Assembly: GCA_000231825.2 (NCBI GenBank)
Contig: JH720339.1
Span: forward strand, 619,285 to 683,284
From: Tetrahymena elliotti 4EA
Lineage: Eukaryota > Ciliophora > Oligohymenophorea > Hymenostomatida > Tetrahymenidae
DNA: 64,000 nucleotides
Direction: 5' to 3'
The notes under the pieces were generated by a model that saw nothing but the letters and a program-made list of their open reading frames with translations, was not told the origin of the DNA and ran no database searches. Of this stretch, positions 26,625 to 50,928 are shown in pieces (position 1 is the first letter of the stretch; every line of letters begins with the position of its first letter). The position numbers and the translations under genes are program-made.

Positions 26625-27510
26625 TAGAAGATACATTGCAATAAAAAAGTATTATAGGAAAGTAAGAATGATAAAATTTTACAAAGATTGAAAAATAAAG
26701 AGAAAATATTTTTGGAAAATAAATTTATTTTGGCTTTTGTTACTTGCTAAATTTTTTATTTATGTGTATGTATTTATTAATAATTATAGATATATATAAG
26801 AGGTATGTTAGACTATCATATTAGGCTAATTAAATTAAAGATTTATTTGCAAGGTTTCAGATAGGAAAGAATTTAAGAGAATAAATAGAAATAGAAAATA
26901 AACATTATTGATTTTCATTATTATTATTAGATTTTATTATGTAATAGTTTTTAATTATATTATTTTTTTTCATATTGATAGATGTAATAATTTATAATTG
27001 TAAATATCAGTCTAAAGAAAGATAGATAGATAAATAGTTAGGTAGAGAGATAGTTAATATTTGAAAATCTTGAAATTATTAGTATTTTGTATTACATTAT
27101 TGACTGGTTGGTTGGTTTTTATTCTAAAAATTTTGTATAATTGATTATAATCATTAATTTGTATAATTTTAAATCATATTCTGTTCATAACTTAATTAAC
27201 TAAATGAGTTATTAAAGTAATGGAAAAACTTATTGAAAAAAAATTTAGAAATGTTTTTAATAAAAAATTGAGTCTATCAGATTATTGATGCACAGTTAAT
27301 TTTTTTTACTGTTATTATAGTAGTTATTTTTGTGAATTTTTTTATGTTTTATTGGTTTTTTTATATTTTGTTGGATTATCCAAAGCAAATTATTGCTTTT
27401 TTCATTATTTTGTAATTATATTTTTTGTAGTTATTCATTACTAATTATTTCTTTAAATTGTTTATTTTATTAAAATTAATTACATTTTGCTACTTTTCTT
27501 ATAACTGTTT
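26625..27510. other. Intergenic, convergent gene ends
   Basis: The 3' flanks of ORC2 (+) and the large kinase (-). It contains a degenerate GATA/TAGG tract near 27019-27053 and T-rich runs; nothing else was recognised. Confidence 0.55.
27019..27053. repeat. Degenerate GATA microsatellite
   Basis: AAAGATAGATAGATAAATAG followed by GTTAGGTAGAGAGATAG: an imperfect 4-nt repeat in the spacer after ORC2. Confidence 0.7.
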
Positions 27511-35287
<7,777 letters not shown>

Positions 35288-35874
35288 AATATTGACCAGC
35301 TCTTTTAAAGTGATATGCTTTTTTAGAAAGAAATATTTAATAAATAAATGAATCAAAGTTTTTAAAAAAGAAAATTTTGCAATTAAATTTCTATTAAATC
35401 TATTCTAATTTTAAGAATTTCAAATATTCTATTTAGTAAATATTCACGAAATTGCTTGAAATTTACTCAAATAAATCTGATTAAATAATTTGAATAAATA
35501 AATAAATTACTATCTGATGAGGCATCTAGTCATAGTATGTGATAAATATAAACCTAACAATTTCTATGCTATCAAATATTTCGAAATTTGCCTAATATTT
35601 TAAGTTTTATATTGTATAAATTGAGTTATTTCAAATTTTTTGGAATAAGGTGACAATAAGCTAATTTTGAATAATGATTTGTCTGAATTAGAAAAAATTC
35701 ATTTTTTTGTCTTCATTAAACCTTTAATATAACCAAATTTTTGCTAAACACCTAAAAAGCACACTAATTACAACAATTTTATTTTATGACATTTAAAACT
35801 TATCACCTTGATTTTATTCCAAACAAAAGAAGATCAATGAATGAACAACAATAATTTACCTCTCTTTTTAACTA

Positions 35875-36543
35875 TTCAGCTCTGTGATAAGTTGACTCTA
35901 AATTGGTTAAGTATGAAAAAAGACAAGTTTTTTCCTCATAACTGCACGACCTAATCCTAAAATTGACAACATCATTTAATGAAGTATTTATTTCAGTTGT
36001 TTCTGAAACATAAGACTAAATCACATTTTTTAAACAATTTTTAAGCTTTTTAGAGTTGTATTGGCTTGACTATATTGGAGTGGTGTCCTATATTTATGAA
36101 ATTTTTTGTTCATCTTATGTTTAAGATTTTTTTATAGTCGGCTTCCTTTTCTTTTCCTAAAAAATATTAATTTGGTGAACTTTTTTATCTTCAAAATCAT
36201 TGCTTTCATCATTTTAATCACTGTTCCTTTTTCTTGGAGTGTTGCTTCGTGGTTTATGATTCTAATGATTGCTAAAATAACTATTCATTTGGTTTTATCT
36301 ATTGGCTTATTAGGGAACTGCTAAAAAATGATTGGTTCTAATAGTCTAGTAATCCATTTTTACAATCTTTGCATATCTAAAATTTAAATCTTCTTGATAA
36401 TTATCATATTCATCATCTGAAATTGAGTATTAAATATTATCTATGATGTTTTAAGGAGCCTTTTATTTAAGTTCTTCAATGCTAATTGCATTATGATTGT
36501 TAAGCAAGTTGGCCTTAACTGACAGAATAGATGCCTGTTTCAT
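35875..36543 (-). CDS. Polar protein, function unknown (3' end uncertain)
   Basis: ATG 36541-36543, reading leftwards for about 222 codons. The translation begins MKQASILSVKANLLNNHNAI and continues with acidic (SISDDEYDNYQEDLNF) and basic stretches (KPRSNTPRKR, KKRKPTIKKS). It ends with a more ordered segment containing FRIRSCSYEEKTCLFSYL. No family is recognised; the composition suggests a nuclear or DNA-associated regulator, but that is a guess. The end is unclear. I read a TGA near 35875-35877, but a good donor (GTAAATTATT) sits just beyond at about 35858, and a terminal exon with TGA at 35713-35715 is possible. The gene lies directly upstream of, and in the same direction as, the large kinase; 35288-35874 otherwise shows nothing clear. 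Confidence 0.6.
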
Positions 36544-37612
36544 GCTAAATTATTTACAAGAGAAGCTAACTTGCTAATAATATGGTTTGAATAAATATGA
36601 ATTTGTAAAATATGTACAGTCCTTTATTTTAATTTTATTCACTTATTGTTGCTCTTTTAAATACAATAAGTCTCCTTATATTAATATTACTAATAAATTA
36701 AAAAAACTAATTTTTATTATTTTAATAATGTTTACTACTAAAACAATAAGGAAAATCATTTACTAATTCTTTTCCTTATATTTTTGATATTAAAATTTGC
36801 ATGCAAATAATTATTTAAATGCTCTACTTTTATGTCAAAAGTTTATTATGACTAAAGCTTTTAACTAAATTATAAGTCAGTCATTGCCTACTAAACCTAA
36901 ACCAATTCTAGTTATTAGCAAAACAAATACTTAACTTGATAAAAAACTCTGAAGAATTAAGTCTGCAAAAATTTAAAAAGACAAAAACCAGTCATAGAAT
37001 TAACGATATTCAGAATATAGTATGATAGTGCAATACAGTTAAAATTAATGTTATATCTTTATACAAAAAATGTAAAAAATGATGATTTTATGTAAAAACA
37101 TTGTTTAAAAAGTAAGGAATACAAAATAAATTGGAATTCATAGAAAAAAATTGAAATTGGATAGATAAACAATAAACACAATAATTATTTATCATCATAT
37201 TGCGTTTGTTACATTATTAAAACGATCTATAAATTAATTAAAATTATCTAAGTAAAGTCATAAATAGATATATACATAAACAAAAAATCTCTCCTAAAAT
37301 ATCAAATTTAAATCAATAAAAAAACCACAAAAAGCACTCTAAAAAAATCAAAAAACAAGCAAAAAATATTTGACAGTACAAATTATTTTTGACACAAATC
37401 TCAGTTTTTAATCACCAATAATCACGATAATAAAAACAAGTAGAGGTTACTATTGACCCTTATCATTATTTATAATTTATGTTAAAAGAAAATACAAAAT
37501 AATCAAATTCATTCATTTTTAAATTCACCAATTCATTTGATTTTACACCTCTCAACTTATTAATTTAGCATATCTACAAGAAGTCAGCTTGTCTTTCGTT
37601 CTTCCTTCTTCT
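36544..37612. other. Intergenic, 1.07 kb
   Basis: AT-rich, with many short A-runs between 37260 and 37400. No gene or RNA was recognised. Confidence 0.55.
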
Positions 37613-39400
37613 TCATTCTTCTTTTTAATTAATTGCCTTGTTTCTTAATCTTTTTCTTCTATCTCTTTTAATTGACTCAATAACTTAAACAACTTCTTCA
37701 ATTTTACTATCCACATTTATGGTTCCGTTTTTTTACAGGGCTTCAAGCCAGACTAAACCAGCTTGCATGTTTACCTTCACTTTACCATCTTCTCCGCCTT
37801 CCAAATAAAGACGTGCAGCGTTATACTTTAATTCATAATTCAAATAAAAATATCTTTTGATCTACTCACTCTGATGTAAAATTTATTTTTAAAACGCTGC
37901 CAGCGTATAGTGTATGTGATAAATACTTAAAAGTAGCAAGTATTTATTTTTTTTAGATAAATTATTAGAAAAATTTATTGATTTGAAATATGTATTATTT
38001 AAATTACCATAGAGTGGTGGAATCCTGCTGCAGCAGCTTGAGTAAACCAAGCTAGAGCTTTTACAGAGTCATAAGGAATAACTTATTTTTCCATATACAT
38101 GCATCCTAAGTTATGCTAAGCTTCAACTAAACCTAACTCTGCAGCTTTCTTAGTGTAATAATAAACCAATTCATCATTTTTTTCACAGACAATTCCCTTT
38201 TTATGGCTAAATTAATATTTTTATTGAGATGGGTTCTATGAATTTTTTAAAAGAAAGTGTAACAAAATAAATTTTTTACTATTAAGCGAGTTTAAAATAG
38301 GCCTTAGGATTATCAAAGCTTGCAGCCATTAAAAAGCATTCATAAGCATATTTCAAATCAAATCCACCTTTGAGTTCTCCCTACTCAGCCAATTCACCTA
38401 AATAATAAAATGAGTGAAAAGAGCCATTTTATGAGGCAACATCGAACCTTTGAATATAAAATATAAAAAATTAAAATTTCCCACTAAAAAGTAAATAATA
38501 AAGAGGATTTTAAAAGAAAATTAGAATTGTTAAAAAGCCTATTTAATTAATATTATCTAAATAAAGAATAATTCTTACAGCATGCTTGCTTCAGAAATTA
38601 AGACTTTTTTATTCTTCTTCTACTTTCCATTAACAATATTTAAAGCTACTTTGTACATTTCTTTTGCTGTTAAATGCTAAAATTAATTAATTTTATTGAA
38701 ATTATTTAAATTAAATTAAAAAAATTACCATAGCAGTAGGATGTTCTTTATCACAAAGTTCAACCATTCTTGCATTACATTTTTCGAATTCTTGTTAATT
38801 ACCAGATTAAATTGCTTATAATTTTCTCAAATAAACAGTATAATACTCAACTTCTAATTTATCTTAATCGTTCTTACAATTTTTTAATGCCTAGTCCAAA
38901 AATTTGTTCATAACATTCTCATTTTTGGGGTTTGCTTTTTATTAATAAAAATAAGTTTTAGTTTTGTTATCCTTTTAAATAAATGCATCATTTATTCAAA
39001 TAATATACTGACTTATGCTTCCAATAAATTGTTCAATAGCAAAATGGCATAATGATTTTGATGGTACCAAATCCAAGATGGCCTAAACAGATTTATTCTC
39101 ATAAGAAGACTCAATAGTTTATTTTATATCCTGATATATTCCAGCTAATGTTGACTTTAATTATTCGTTGTCTTGTTGCATAGTTTGAATTTATTTAGCC
39201 ATTTCAAAATATTGCTACGACAATTTCTTTTCCTACTCATTTCTAATTTAATCTTCTGACATAATTTAATCTTAAGTGTTAGAGCCAAATATGCTTTTTA
39301 ATGTTTGCTAAAACCCGCCTGCAGACTTGGTTTCTTATGGGTCTGCTCTTGTTAATCTTAAAACAGATTTTCTTAGACTTTATCTCAAAAATGATTTCAT
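37613..39400 (-). CDS. Sel1-repeat protein, probably mitochondrial
   Basis: ATG 39398-39400, TGA 37613-37615. Exons: 39400-39013, 38934-38729, 38676-38579, 38447-38280, 38206-38008 and 37870-37613, giving 439 codons (438 aa). The N-terminus MKSFLRQSLRKSVLRLTRA is Arg/Ser/Leu-rich and free of acidic residues, a typical mitochondrial presequence. A coiled coil follows (residues 50-90). The C-terminal half has Sel1-like helical repeats: YYLGELAEQGELKGGFDLKYA, KKAAELGLVEAQHNLGCMYM, ALAWFTQAAAAGFHHSM and NAARLYLEGG. Sel1 repeats scaffold complexes; mitochondrial members such as COA7 act in respiratory-chain assembly, but orthology cannot be claimed. The acceptor of the last exon could be a few bases further on. 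The last intron holds a GC-rich palindrome (separate entry). Confidence 0.83.
37894..37906. repeat. GC-rich 13-nt palindrome inside an intron
   Basis: ACGCTG-C-CAGCGT is a perfect 6-bp inverted repeat with one central base. It lies in the last intron of the Sel1-repeat gene and stands out as a GC-rich island in very AT-rich sequence. Confidence 0.75.
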
Positions 39401-39703
39401 AACTTATAAAAAAAGTTTAATACTCTCTTAAATCTTAGTTTAACAGTATCAATATTAAATTAATATAAAAGATACAAAAAATTAGCTTTTTAAAATTCTA
39501 GAAATCTTTACTTGATTCTTTATTCATATTTTTAGTTATTCTACTTTGCAAAATAAATTTAATTTTTTAACAAATTAAAGATGAATTTTTTATTCCTTCA
39601 TGAATTCATTAGTAAATTTGTATTAAAGAATAAAACACAATACAATATGTACATGATTGTAATAAAATTAAATTCAAATTTGGATGATAAAATTATAAAT
39701 CAA
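39401..39703. other. Short intergenic spacer
   Basis: 303 nt between the start of the Sel1 gene and the stop of the NSUN2 gene, both on the minus strand. It must hold the Sel1 promoter and the NSUN2 3' end; no specific element was recognised. Confidence 0.5.
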
Positions 39704-42530
<2,827 letters not shown>

Positions 42531-43269
42531 TATAGTTGTTATAAATTAGTGTATATGTGTTAATAATAATGCTAATGCTTAATAATAATTATATGATGAG
42601 TTTTATTTTAATCTTATTTCAAAGAAAAGTAATTTTGTATCCAATATAACTCATTTAACAATCTAACTAGACGATTTATTTCTAATTTGTTTTTTAAATT
42701 TATTCCTACAAGCAATATCAATCAGAAAACACTCAGAAGTAGGAATAACTTGTTTTCTCTATCTAAAATAAAAAAACATTTTAACATTTCTTTTCTTTAA
42801 TCAAAGAATTCTTTTATTTTTGATTCGAGATAAAAGATTTTTTTTATTAAAAAAAATAATTTTGTCAAATGAAATTTGAATTAAATTTTGATTAAGACTA
42901 TTCTAATAGGCATTACTGATATAATTGAAAGAATAGAATAGATTGAGTTTCATAAATCTAATCATTTTAGATTTTCATTGAAGAATATTATTTAAATCGA
43001 AGATGATTCAGAAAATTAATTGATGTATTAATATATAGTTTCTACTTTAATTAGAAAGATTATCAAATATTAAAAGGTTTCATCTCTTTTCTTTGATTAA
43101 TAGAATTAAGCCTCTACAATAATTAACTTCTTGTAATTGTTTTAATCAAAAAAACAAAGGTAAATTTTTAATAAAATAGTTAGAATAGCAAAAGCTTCTA
43201 CAAAATTTACAAATTGAGAAAAAAAATCAATAATTGAAATTTTTCAACTCATAACAACTGTGTGCGCAA
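42531..43269. other. Divergent intergenic region
   Basis: 739 nt between the head-to-head starts of the NSUN2 (-) and USP (+) genes. It must contain both promoters. AT-rich; no element was recognised. Confidence 0.55.
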
Positions 43270-46200
43270 ATGTCTGATTCTTTATTTAAGTCTTAGGATT
43301 CTTTTTAAAATATCCTCCATCACTTTAGTGAAATGGGTTTTGATAAAAAGAATATTTGGGAAGCTTGGAAGATTACTAATCATAGACATAATTTAATGTA
43401 TAGTGAATTAGTAAAGCTCTAAAATGTGTAATTATTATTAACCAAATAAATTTGTTATGAAAATACAATAAAGGTTATTTTATGTATCTAAATATTATTT
43501 ATTAAAAATAGTTAAAGCCAAACTCCATAAAAAACTACTCTTAAAGAAAGTAAAGAAGACTCTCAAATTTAATAAGCAATTAGACTCTCACTTAGATCAT
43601 TTAATTCAGAAGCTAATACTGAAGAATATATTAGAAAACAAGATCATCCAGCAGGGCTTACTAATTTAGGAAGAAGTAAATTAATATTGATTTGATTTCC
43701 TTTTAATCTTATAAAATAAATAAAATTTTTTGAAAATATTCTAAATTCTTACAGAATTTCATTATAATCTGTCTTAAGTTAATAGAATAAATAAGTTTAA
43801 ATATTCTTTTTAAGACACTTTTCTCATCAGAAAATTAAAAATACTTTTTGTTAACTAATAGCTTGTTATTTTAATGTTGTGATTTAGACTCTTTTTAGTA
43901 TTAAAGAGCTAAGAGATATCATCTTGAGCATTGATCTAAATATGAAATAATAAGAAAATAAATTAGTAGAAAATTCTTCTAACATAGATGAAGAGAGAGA
44001 AAAATATGTTAACCTTACAAAACAATTCTAAATTCTCTTTTCATGCTTATTGGAAGGTTAAAAATCTTTCCAAAGCCCAAGAGAGCTATTCGAAAGCTTA
44101 AGGGAATTCAATGGAGAAGTTTTTAAGATTGGTGAAGAAAATGACTTTTGGGAATTTTAAAATTCTATTTTTGAAATCTTAGAAAAAAGTTTCTCTAAAT
44201 TATACAATATTAGTGAGTCCGAATTGAGGAATTTACCTCAATAGAGTGGCTTGTTTTTAAGCTAACTCATGTCAATCAGTCTAAAGAAAGATTTCTTTAA
44301 CAATAACCTTGATGAAGAAATGAAGAAATAAATTGTATCATAACAAAAGAATTACAATCCTATGACTGATTTGTTTTATGGAAAAGTTTAAGAATGTATT
44401 ACTTACAATGATGGCAATAGTGAATTAAAAAAGTTCAATGAATATGTTCAAGGAATAGTAAGCTTAGAAGTAAAGCATGGTGATCTATATAAAGCACTTG
44501 AAGCTTCTTAAATTTTTGAGATACCTGATTATGAAATTTAATCTGTAAATCAAATAAAATAAAAAATTATTTTTTTTAAATTCTCAAAAATTTATTTTTG
44601 ATTATTATTAGGGAGTTAAAACAAAGGCAAAGATTGAAAATAAATTTAAAAAAGCTCCTCAAATTCTTAATTTTTGCATCAATCGTTTAGATTTTGATAG
44701 AAAAAAATTGAAAACTGTGAAATTAAATAACTAATTTTATTTTGAAAAAGAATTGAATTTAACCAATTTCTGTGTCTAAGATGACTAATTGGAAGGTCAT
44801 TTGAAAGGAGATGACTTTAGCAAGTTAGATAAATTAAACAGGTAGATCAAGAAAATTGAAGAAAAGCTTAAGTAATGCTAAAATCCTGACTGTGCTCCCA
44901 TTTAATTAGAGTCTTGCTTTGACAATATCTTATAATTTTTGAAGAAACAAGAGCAGCTTTAGTAGTAAGATGACTTCATAGACTTAGATGAATACGAAGT
45001 AGTATTTTTAAAAAAACAATTTATTTCATAAATAAAACATTTTTTTATTTAGATGGAATTAGATTAAGCTTCAGGGATCTTTGGATTACTCTCATGTTCC
45101 CAAAAAGAATTAAAAACAACCATATAGATTCTCAATAACTACAAGAATTAAATAGCAAAGCAAACTGAAAGTCTTACAGAAAAACTAGAAAAATTAAGAA
45201 AAGAGCGCTGGCAACTATATAGAAAGTCTAAAAAGAATATTTATGAATTATTCTCAATTTTAATGCACGAAGGAACTGCAGGTAATTAATTAAAAATATT
45301 TAAATTAGACAGACCTCTTTATTTCCTAAAAAATTTATTTTGTTCCAACATTAAATATTTTTCTAAATTGAGAATTTTAAATTTATCACTTTTTTTAATT
45401 ATAAAATTAGATTCTGGCCATTACTATTGCTATATATGGAATGAGTAAAAATAGAAATGGTATAAATACAATGATAGTACTGTTACAGAAGCAAAAGAGG
45501 AAGATTTGTTATTTGAAGCGTATGGAAAGCCTGATTCTACAAAGAATGCATGCTGTCTTTTCTATAGAAATAAGATTCATAAAACCGATTATTCTACAAA
45601 TACATAGGTTCCTTCTTAGTTAAAAGAAATTGTTAACTAGAGAGATAAGGAGTTCTTTGATAATATTGATAAATAAAAAGTATTAAATACCTTAGAACCG
45701 TTGAAAAGAAAGCTGTAGTAAGAGATTAATTAAAGATAGGCTAATATCTTAAAAAATAAAGATTCTCTTTAATGCATAATAGAATTGACAAACTTTTAGA
45801 ACTTCTTAATCAATTTAGAAGATTTTAAACACTACGGAGTAAGAGATGTTTTGATTTAATTGATTAAAGATTCTTAATTAGAAAGTATCAAAGAGGAGCT
45901 GAGAGATCCTAAAAACTTTGACTTTGGAGTGGAAGCTTTCTTCTAATAGATAGAAAAATATTGTAAAGTTCCTTCATATTTAAGCATGGTTGATTCTTAA
46001 ATAAGTGAGTATTCTCTTTTGAAAGAGGCACATTAAAAAATTTTGTTTTGCTAAAAAGAATTTGAAATGATTCTCAAAAAATTCGAAAAAATTGACTACT
46101 ACCCTGAAGTGATCAAAAGCTTAGGAGCAATTTAAATCAGTTTAAAAGATATAAATCCATACATTGCTAAAAACAGCTTAATTGCAATTCGCCTGTAACA

Positions 46201-46850
46201 AGCTACAAACTATATGCTTCAAGTTCAATTGTTAAAAGGTTGCTTTAATATTGATTGTCTTTTGTAAAAATAAAATACTTCAGAAATTATCAATTTTACA
46301 AATCTAATTGTAATTTGCTTGATGACCTTCTTCAGAGGAGAAGAAAAGCTGAAAAAGCAGATAGAATAAAATCTTAAATATACTCTCAACTCTCATGGAA
46401 CAAACCCAAAACTATTTAATGAATAGCTTTTCTAGAATTTCCGTACTTCTATTGACTAAATTCAAAAACTTAATTAATTGTTTGAAAAGAATGTACAAAA
46501 CATGGTAAAACACTTCATAAATTTACAGTCAAACATTTTATTGATCATTTTATATTTATTTTACTTAACAGAGAACAGTTTTCACCCTCAAGTACTCAAA
46601 TGAGTAAATTAACTGGGGATCAGAAGTTGAATTAGTTGAAATGTCTACTTCTTTGCTTAACAATTGGGACAAGCAATTGACTTTACTTACTGTAAAATAT
46701 TATTGAAAAAAATATTCTTTTTAATATAATTAATTTATTTAAAAGTTATGGAGAAATTTCTTAGACAAGATTTCCTCTTCCCAAAATAAGTTGATTTCTG
46801 AAGATGAAAGACTAAATCAAGAAGAGCTTTTATATGAGAAATACATCTGA
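43270..46850 (+). CDS. USP-family deubiquitinase with UIM
   Basis: Exons 43270-43427, 43512-43675, 43862-44544, 44612-44998, 45053-45281, 45411-46504, 46572-46691 and 46746-46850 give 980 codons (979 aa). It is a cysteine protease that removes ubiquitin. Order: a ubiquitin-interacting motif (DSQIQQAIRLSLRSFNSE, about residues 68-85); the Cys box GLTNLGRTCYFNVVIQTLF, with the nucleophile near residue 109; FCINRLDFDRKKLKTVKLN, matching the conserved strand block; and the His box SGHYYCYIW...WYKYND (about residues 541-560). The Cys/His/Asp-Asn triad and the oxyanion-hole Asn are all present. The UIM just before the catalytic domain and the long insert inside it recall USP25/USP28. The usual Asn two residues before the Cys is Arg. 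An intron falls exactly inside the Cys box. The C-terminal 350 residues are helical and unassigned. Confidence 0.9.
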
Positions 46851-47653
46851 AAAAGCCTTATTTATAATATATTATTATTTATTAAATATATATTTTTTAT
46901 ATGGAAATAAATAAAATTTTGTTCTTAAATAACTTAGGATTTATTTTAAAAAATCAATTTAAAATGACCAAATCAATTAATTTTATTAAAACTTAATAAA
47001 ACATATTGTTTTATTTTAATTATTAAATATTAATTTGCCTTTTTATTTTATTCTCAATTTTGATATGGATGTTTAAAATAGTTTGGATCAAATGTAAAAT
47101 CATTACTAGAACTGAGAAAAAAAACTCTATACATTTACTCACAATAGTTTAAAATAGTTTTTTTGCATTTTAAAAATAAAGAAACCAACATTTTTGAGTT
47201 TTCTTTATTAATTTTAATACTTTTAATTAATGTATTATTAGTTTTTAGTTCCTTTAAATTACAATTTTATTGTTATTTTTACCAGAAAAGATATTAATTA
47301 GCTAAGCAAAATATTTAACAACTATAATTTTTACTCATTCAATATTATATTATAGTTTAGATAACCATCCTTTAACATCAGTTTTTTACTTAAATTAAAA
47401 CCCAAATAATTAATGAGATAATAATGAATGACTACTATACTTTGTTAAATTTTATATTTAATATTATGAAAAATATTGGTTAAAAAAAATATTTGATTGT
47501 TTGATTGATTGATTGTTACTTATCCAAATAAATTAATTTATTAGCATAAGAAAAATAGTGAAAAAAATTGAAAGTTAATTAATTGTTCTCTCAAAAGGTA
47601 AATTATATTAGGTAAAAACTTCAAAATAATAGTGGAGTGAGACAAAAAAATAT
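46851..47653. other. Intergenic
   Basis: AT-rich spacer with a short GATT repeat (TTGATTGATTGATTG, about 47496-47515). Nothing else was recognised. Confidence 0.55.
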
Positions 47654-50547
47654 ATGACTTCAAACTACCAGTAAAGACGAAATAGTTTAAATAGGTCATT
47701 ACAGTTTGAGCAATAAGGGTAATAGTCCTATCCTGCTGATTTTATAGTGAATGAAAATGAAGTAAATTAAAATTATAACAGTGGCCATCACAATAGATTT
47801 GCAAGGATCGTACATAACAATTACAATTCTAATGCGCATAAGAATTCAATGTCTTACGATAACCACTATGCAACTTTAGATGAGTCTATATTGAATTACA
47901 CTAACAACTCAAAGATCAATTAAGGAAATAATGGAGGTACGTATATTACTCCTATAAAAAATATACTCCTTTAAAAAATGAATAATTTAGGAAATAACTT
48001 AACAACTTCTTCTAACAATAATAACTATTATATTTATAATAACAATATGGTTAGTCTATCTTTAGAACAGCCCAAGAGGATAAAGCCAAAAAAAAATAAC
48101 TTTAAAAGTAGCTTAACACAAGCAGAAAAAGTATATAGCTCTTCTAGTAATAACAACAACAATAACATAAATAATATAGTTATAAAACCAAATTAAATTC
48201 AGACTCATTTCACTTCTAAAGGTAATTTAATTATTTTATTTATAAAAATGCTTAAAAATAATAAAATACACTCTCTACATGAAAATGATCATATCAATTT
48301 ATTAATAGTTTAGAATTACTCCTTTATATTTTACTCATTTAAAATTATTTTATTATATTTTTAGAGAAGAAAAGTAAGCTTGATATTGAGAGTTTATAAA
48401 ATAGAATACTTAACGAAGGTGTAAGAGGTTATACAGTTAAAGATTCTTTTAATAATATTGTTGTTAATTATGCACCTAACATTAATTAAATTATTCCTAC
48501 AACTAAATCATCTGCTAAATTATCGTAAAACAATATAAAAAATGGAATTTAGTAAAATCAAATGCCATCCAGCACGAGATAAATGAATCACTAACAGCAA
48601 TATTCTAATAATTCTAAAGAGATTTTAGCAAACTTAAACAGATCAAATTAAAAAACAGAAGCTGATAGGTCCACAAATTTGACAATTGCTAGTGCAAGTA
48701 AAAATAGTGAAAATTTCAATACAACTATGACAAATAATCGCTGCTCAAGTGTAATGAGCTTCCATGAGGAAGGAAATAACATTCAAAGTGGAGGATATAC
48801 TAATTAAGTTTTGAATTCAGTCGATACATCTTCAAATATATTAGGAAATTTAATGGGAAGTGAAAATGAAAAATAATAATAAAAAGAAATGAAAAATTCA
48901 ATCAATCCAACTAAGCCTCTTCAAATTTAATAGGGAAACTAAATATTTTTGAAGCAAAGTGAAATCAATTATATAAATTCTATCAAATAAAAAATGAACT
49001 AAGGAGACAGCAATTAATCAGTAAGTGCTCGTTATTAAAGTTAGTCATAATCGGCAAATCAATAATAATAAAATTAAGATCCAAAATCTTTATATAATAT
49101 ACAAAGAAATAATCGATATGGAGAAATTACTAACTCAAATGGAGAGTAAACTTCAAAGAGCAACAACAGCATTAAATCAATTCTTACAGAAAAAAGGAAA
49201 TACAAGATAGATGAAAATAAATAAATTTAAATTAATTCTATAAATATATCATATAATTAGCTTAATAGAAGTAACCCTTCTGCTCCAAACAGCTCCTCTT
49301 AGGGTTAAAAATTCATATTAAAAGAAAATAATCCAAATATTACATTAGATTCTTCTTTAGCTTTTGAGTGTCAGAAGATCAACTTTGATAGCTATAACAT
49401 TCATAATAATCATACAAGTGGAGTAGGCAGCTCTCTTTAGTAAGGTAAATAAAGCAATAACAGCTTGTATAGTTAATAGCAACAAGTTATGAATAATAGA
49501 TATAATCATCACATATAATTATAACTAGGAAATACTAATATACCTAGCACAAATAATCATACATCAAAATCAATAAATATTGTTAATAGAACTAGTAATA
49601 TGACAACAACTACAAATTAAACTAATAATTAAAAAAAGAGAGATTTTACATATGATTCCATTCAATATGATTAATTACCTTCTCAGTAGCAAAATTAGTA
49701 ACAATATAGTTTTATCTTAAATCCTAATTCTAGCGCATAATTTAATACTATTAGCCATAGTTCTGTAAATGGTGGTCTAAATAGCGGTAAAGGGAGCACA
49801 ACTGGAGCCAAAAGGAAAAAAATTTAGATTCATTCTAAAGCCTTAAATAATAGTGTGAATAGTATAACAAACAATAACTCTACAATTTTAGGAGTTGAAT
49901 CAACTTCTTCTTCAATTGCAAAGCAAAAGACTCCAGACAATCCTGACCGCTCTGGAGTATCTTCTTAGTTACAAAAAATATATAAAGTAACATCATCTTA
50001 GATATCTTAAAATTAAAATTTGGCATTCCTCCTACAAAAAGTAAAAGATTGCTTTTCCAGATTTAAAACAAGATAAGAGTAGATAAGTAAAGGAGGTGTA
50101 GATAAATTTCAAATGGAATAATTAGTAAATAAGTATGCCTTTTCAAATAAAAGTAAATCACCAAATAGAATAAGTTAAAGTGATCGATGCACACCATATG
50201 CTAAAGATTTTAATGGTCAATTTTAAAATAAATAAATTTCAGAAAAATAATAAATTTTCCTAAATAATTTAAACTCCGAAGATGCTAAAAAAGAAGTTTA
50301 TGAAATATCAAAATCATTAAATACAAATAATAGCTAAAAAAATAGTTTATTATCCAAACCTTAATAAAAATCTGTTTCTAGTATAGGAAAAACTACATAC
50401 ACAACAGATGGTAAAAACAACCAAGTATCATATAAATATCATAAAATAGGATTTAATATTCTCCATAGGCTTTTTAAAAAGAAATACACTTATCAATTTT
50501 TTATATAGCTAATAAAAGATTAAAATAAAAGCCATTTCTCATGCTGA
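47654..50547 (+). CDS. Asn/Ser/Gln-rich low-complexity protein
   Basis: Exons 47654-48221 and 48365-50547, 917 codons (916 aa), TGA 50545-50547. The frame stays open for more than 2 kb under the ciliate code. The composition is dominated by Asn, Ser, Gln and Thr with many NNN tracts; no enzyme or membrane domain is visible. Two segments look more ordered: LDIESLQNRILNEGVRGYTV at the start of exon 2, and LLQKVKDCFSRFKTR near 50030-50075. The basic C-terminus (HKIGFNILHRLFKKKYTYQF) may be an extension. A second donor-like GTAAGT at 49021 is not needed to keep the frame. The function is unknown; the prion-like composition is common in ciliate RNA-binding and regulatory proteins, but no RNA-binding motif was found. 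Confidence 0.75.
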
Positions 50548-50928
50548 ACAATTAATCCAAATAATTAAATTAAAATATAAGCTGAAATAAAAAGTTAAAT
50601 TTTTACTAATTTATAAATTTATAAAACTATTATTAACTGAGCATGTAAATAATTTGTAATTTGTTTTACTGTATATATAAAAGTTATCAAGAAAGTACAC
50701 TGACTTAATTTTATCAAATTCAAGATTTCATTTACAAATAAAAATAAAATTATTTGCTTGTTTTACAGCTATAAAAAATTTTCTTTAAGTAAATTTAGTT
50801 TTTTAAATAATTTTTATCCAAGTGATTTTTTTATCTTTTGAAAGTTAATTTTTAAAATGATTTATTTCTATTTATTTTGTGCATTGGAGGAAGTTATGAT
50901 CATTTTACTATGAAATATCTAAAATATT
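50548..50928. other. Intergenic, convergent gene ends
   Basis: 381 nt between the 3' ends of the Asn-rich gene (+) and the RING gene (-). Nothing was recognised. Confidence 0.55.
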
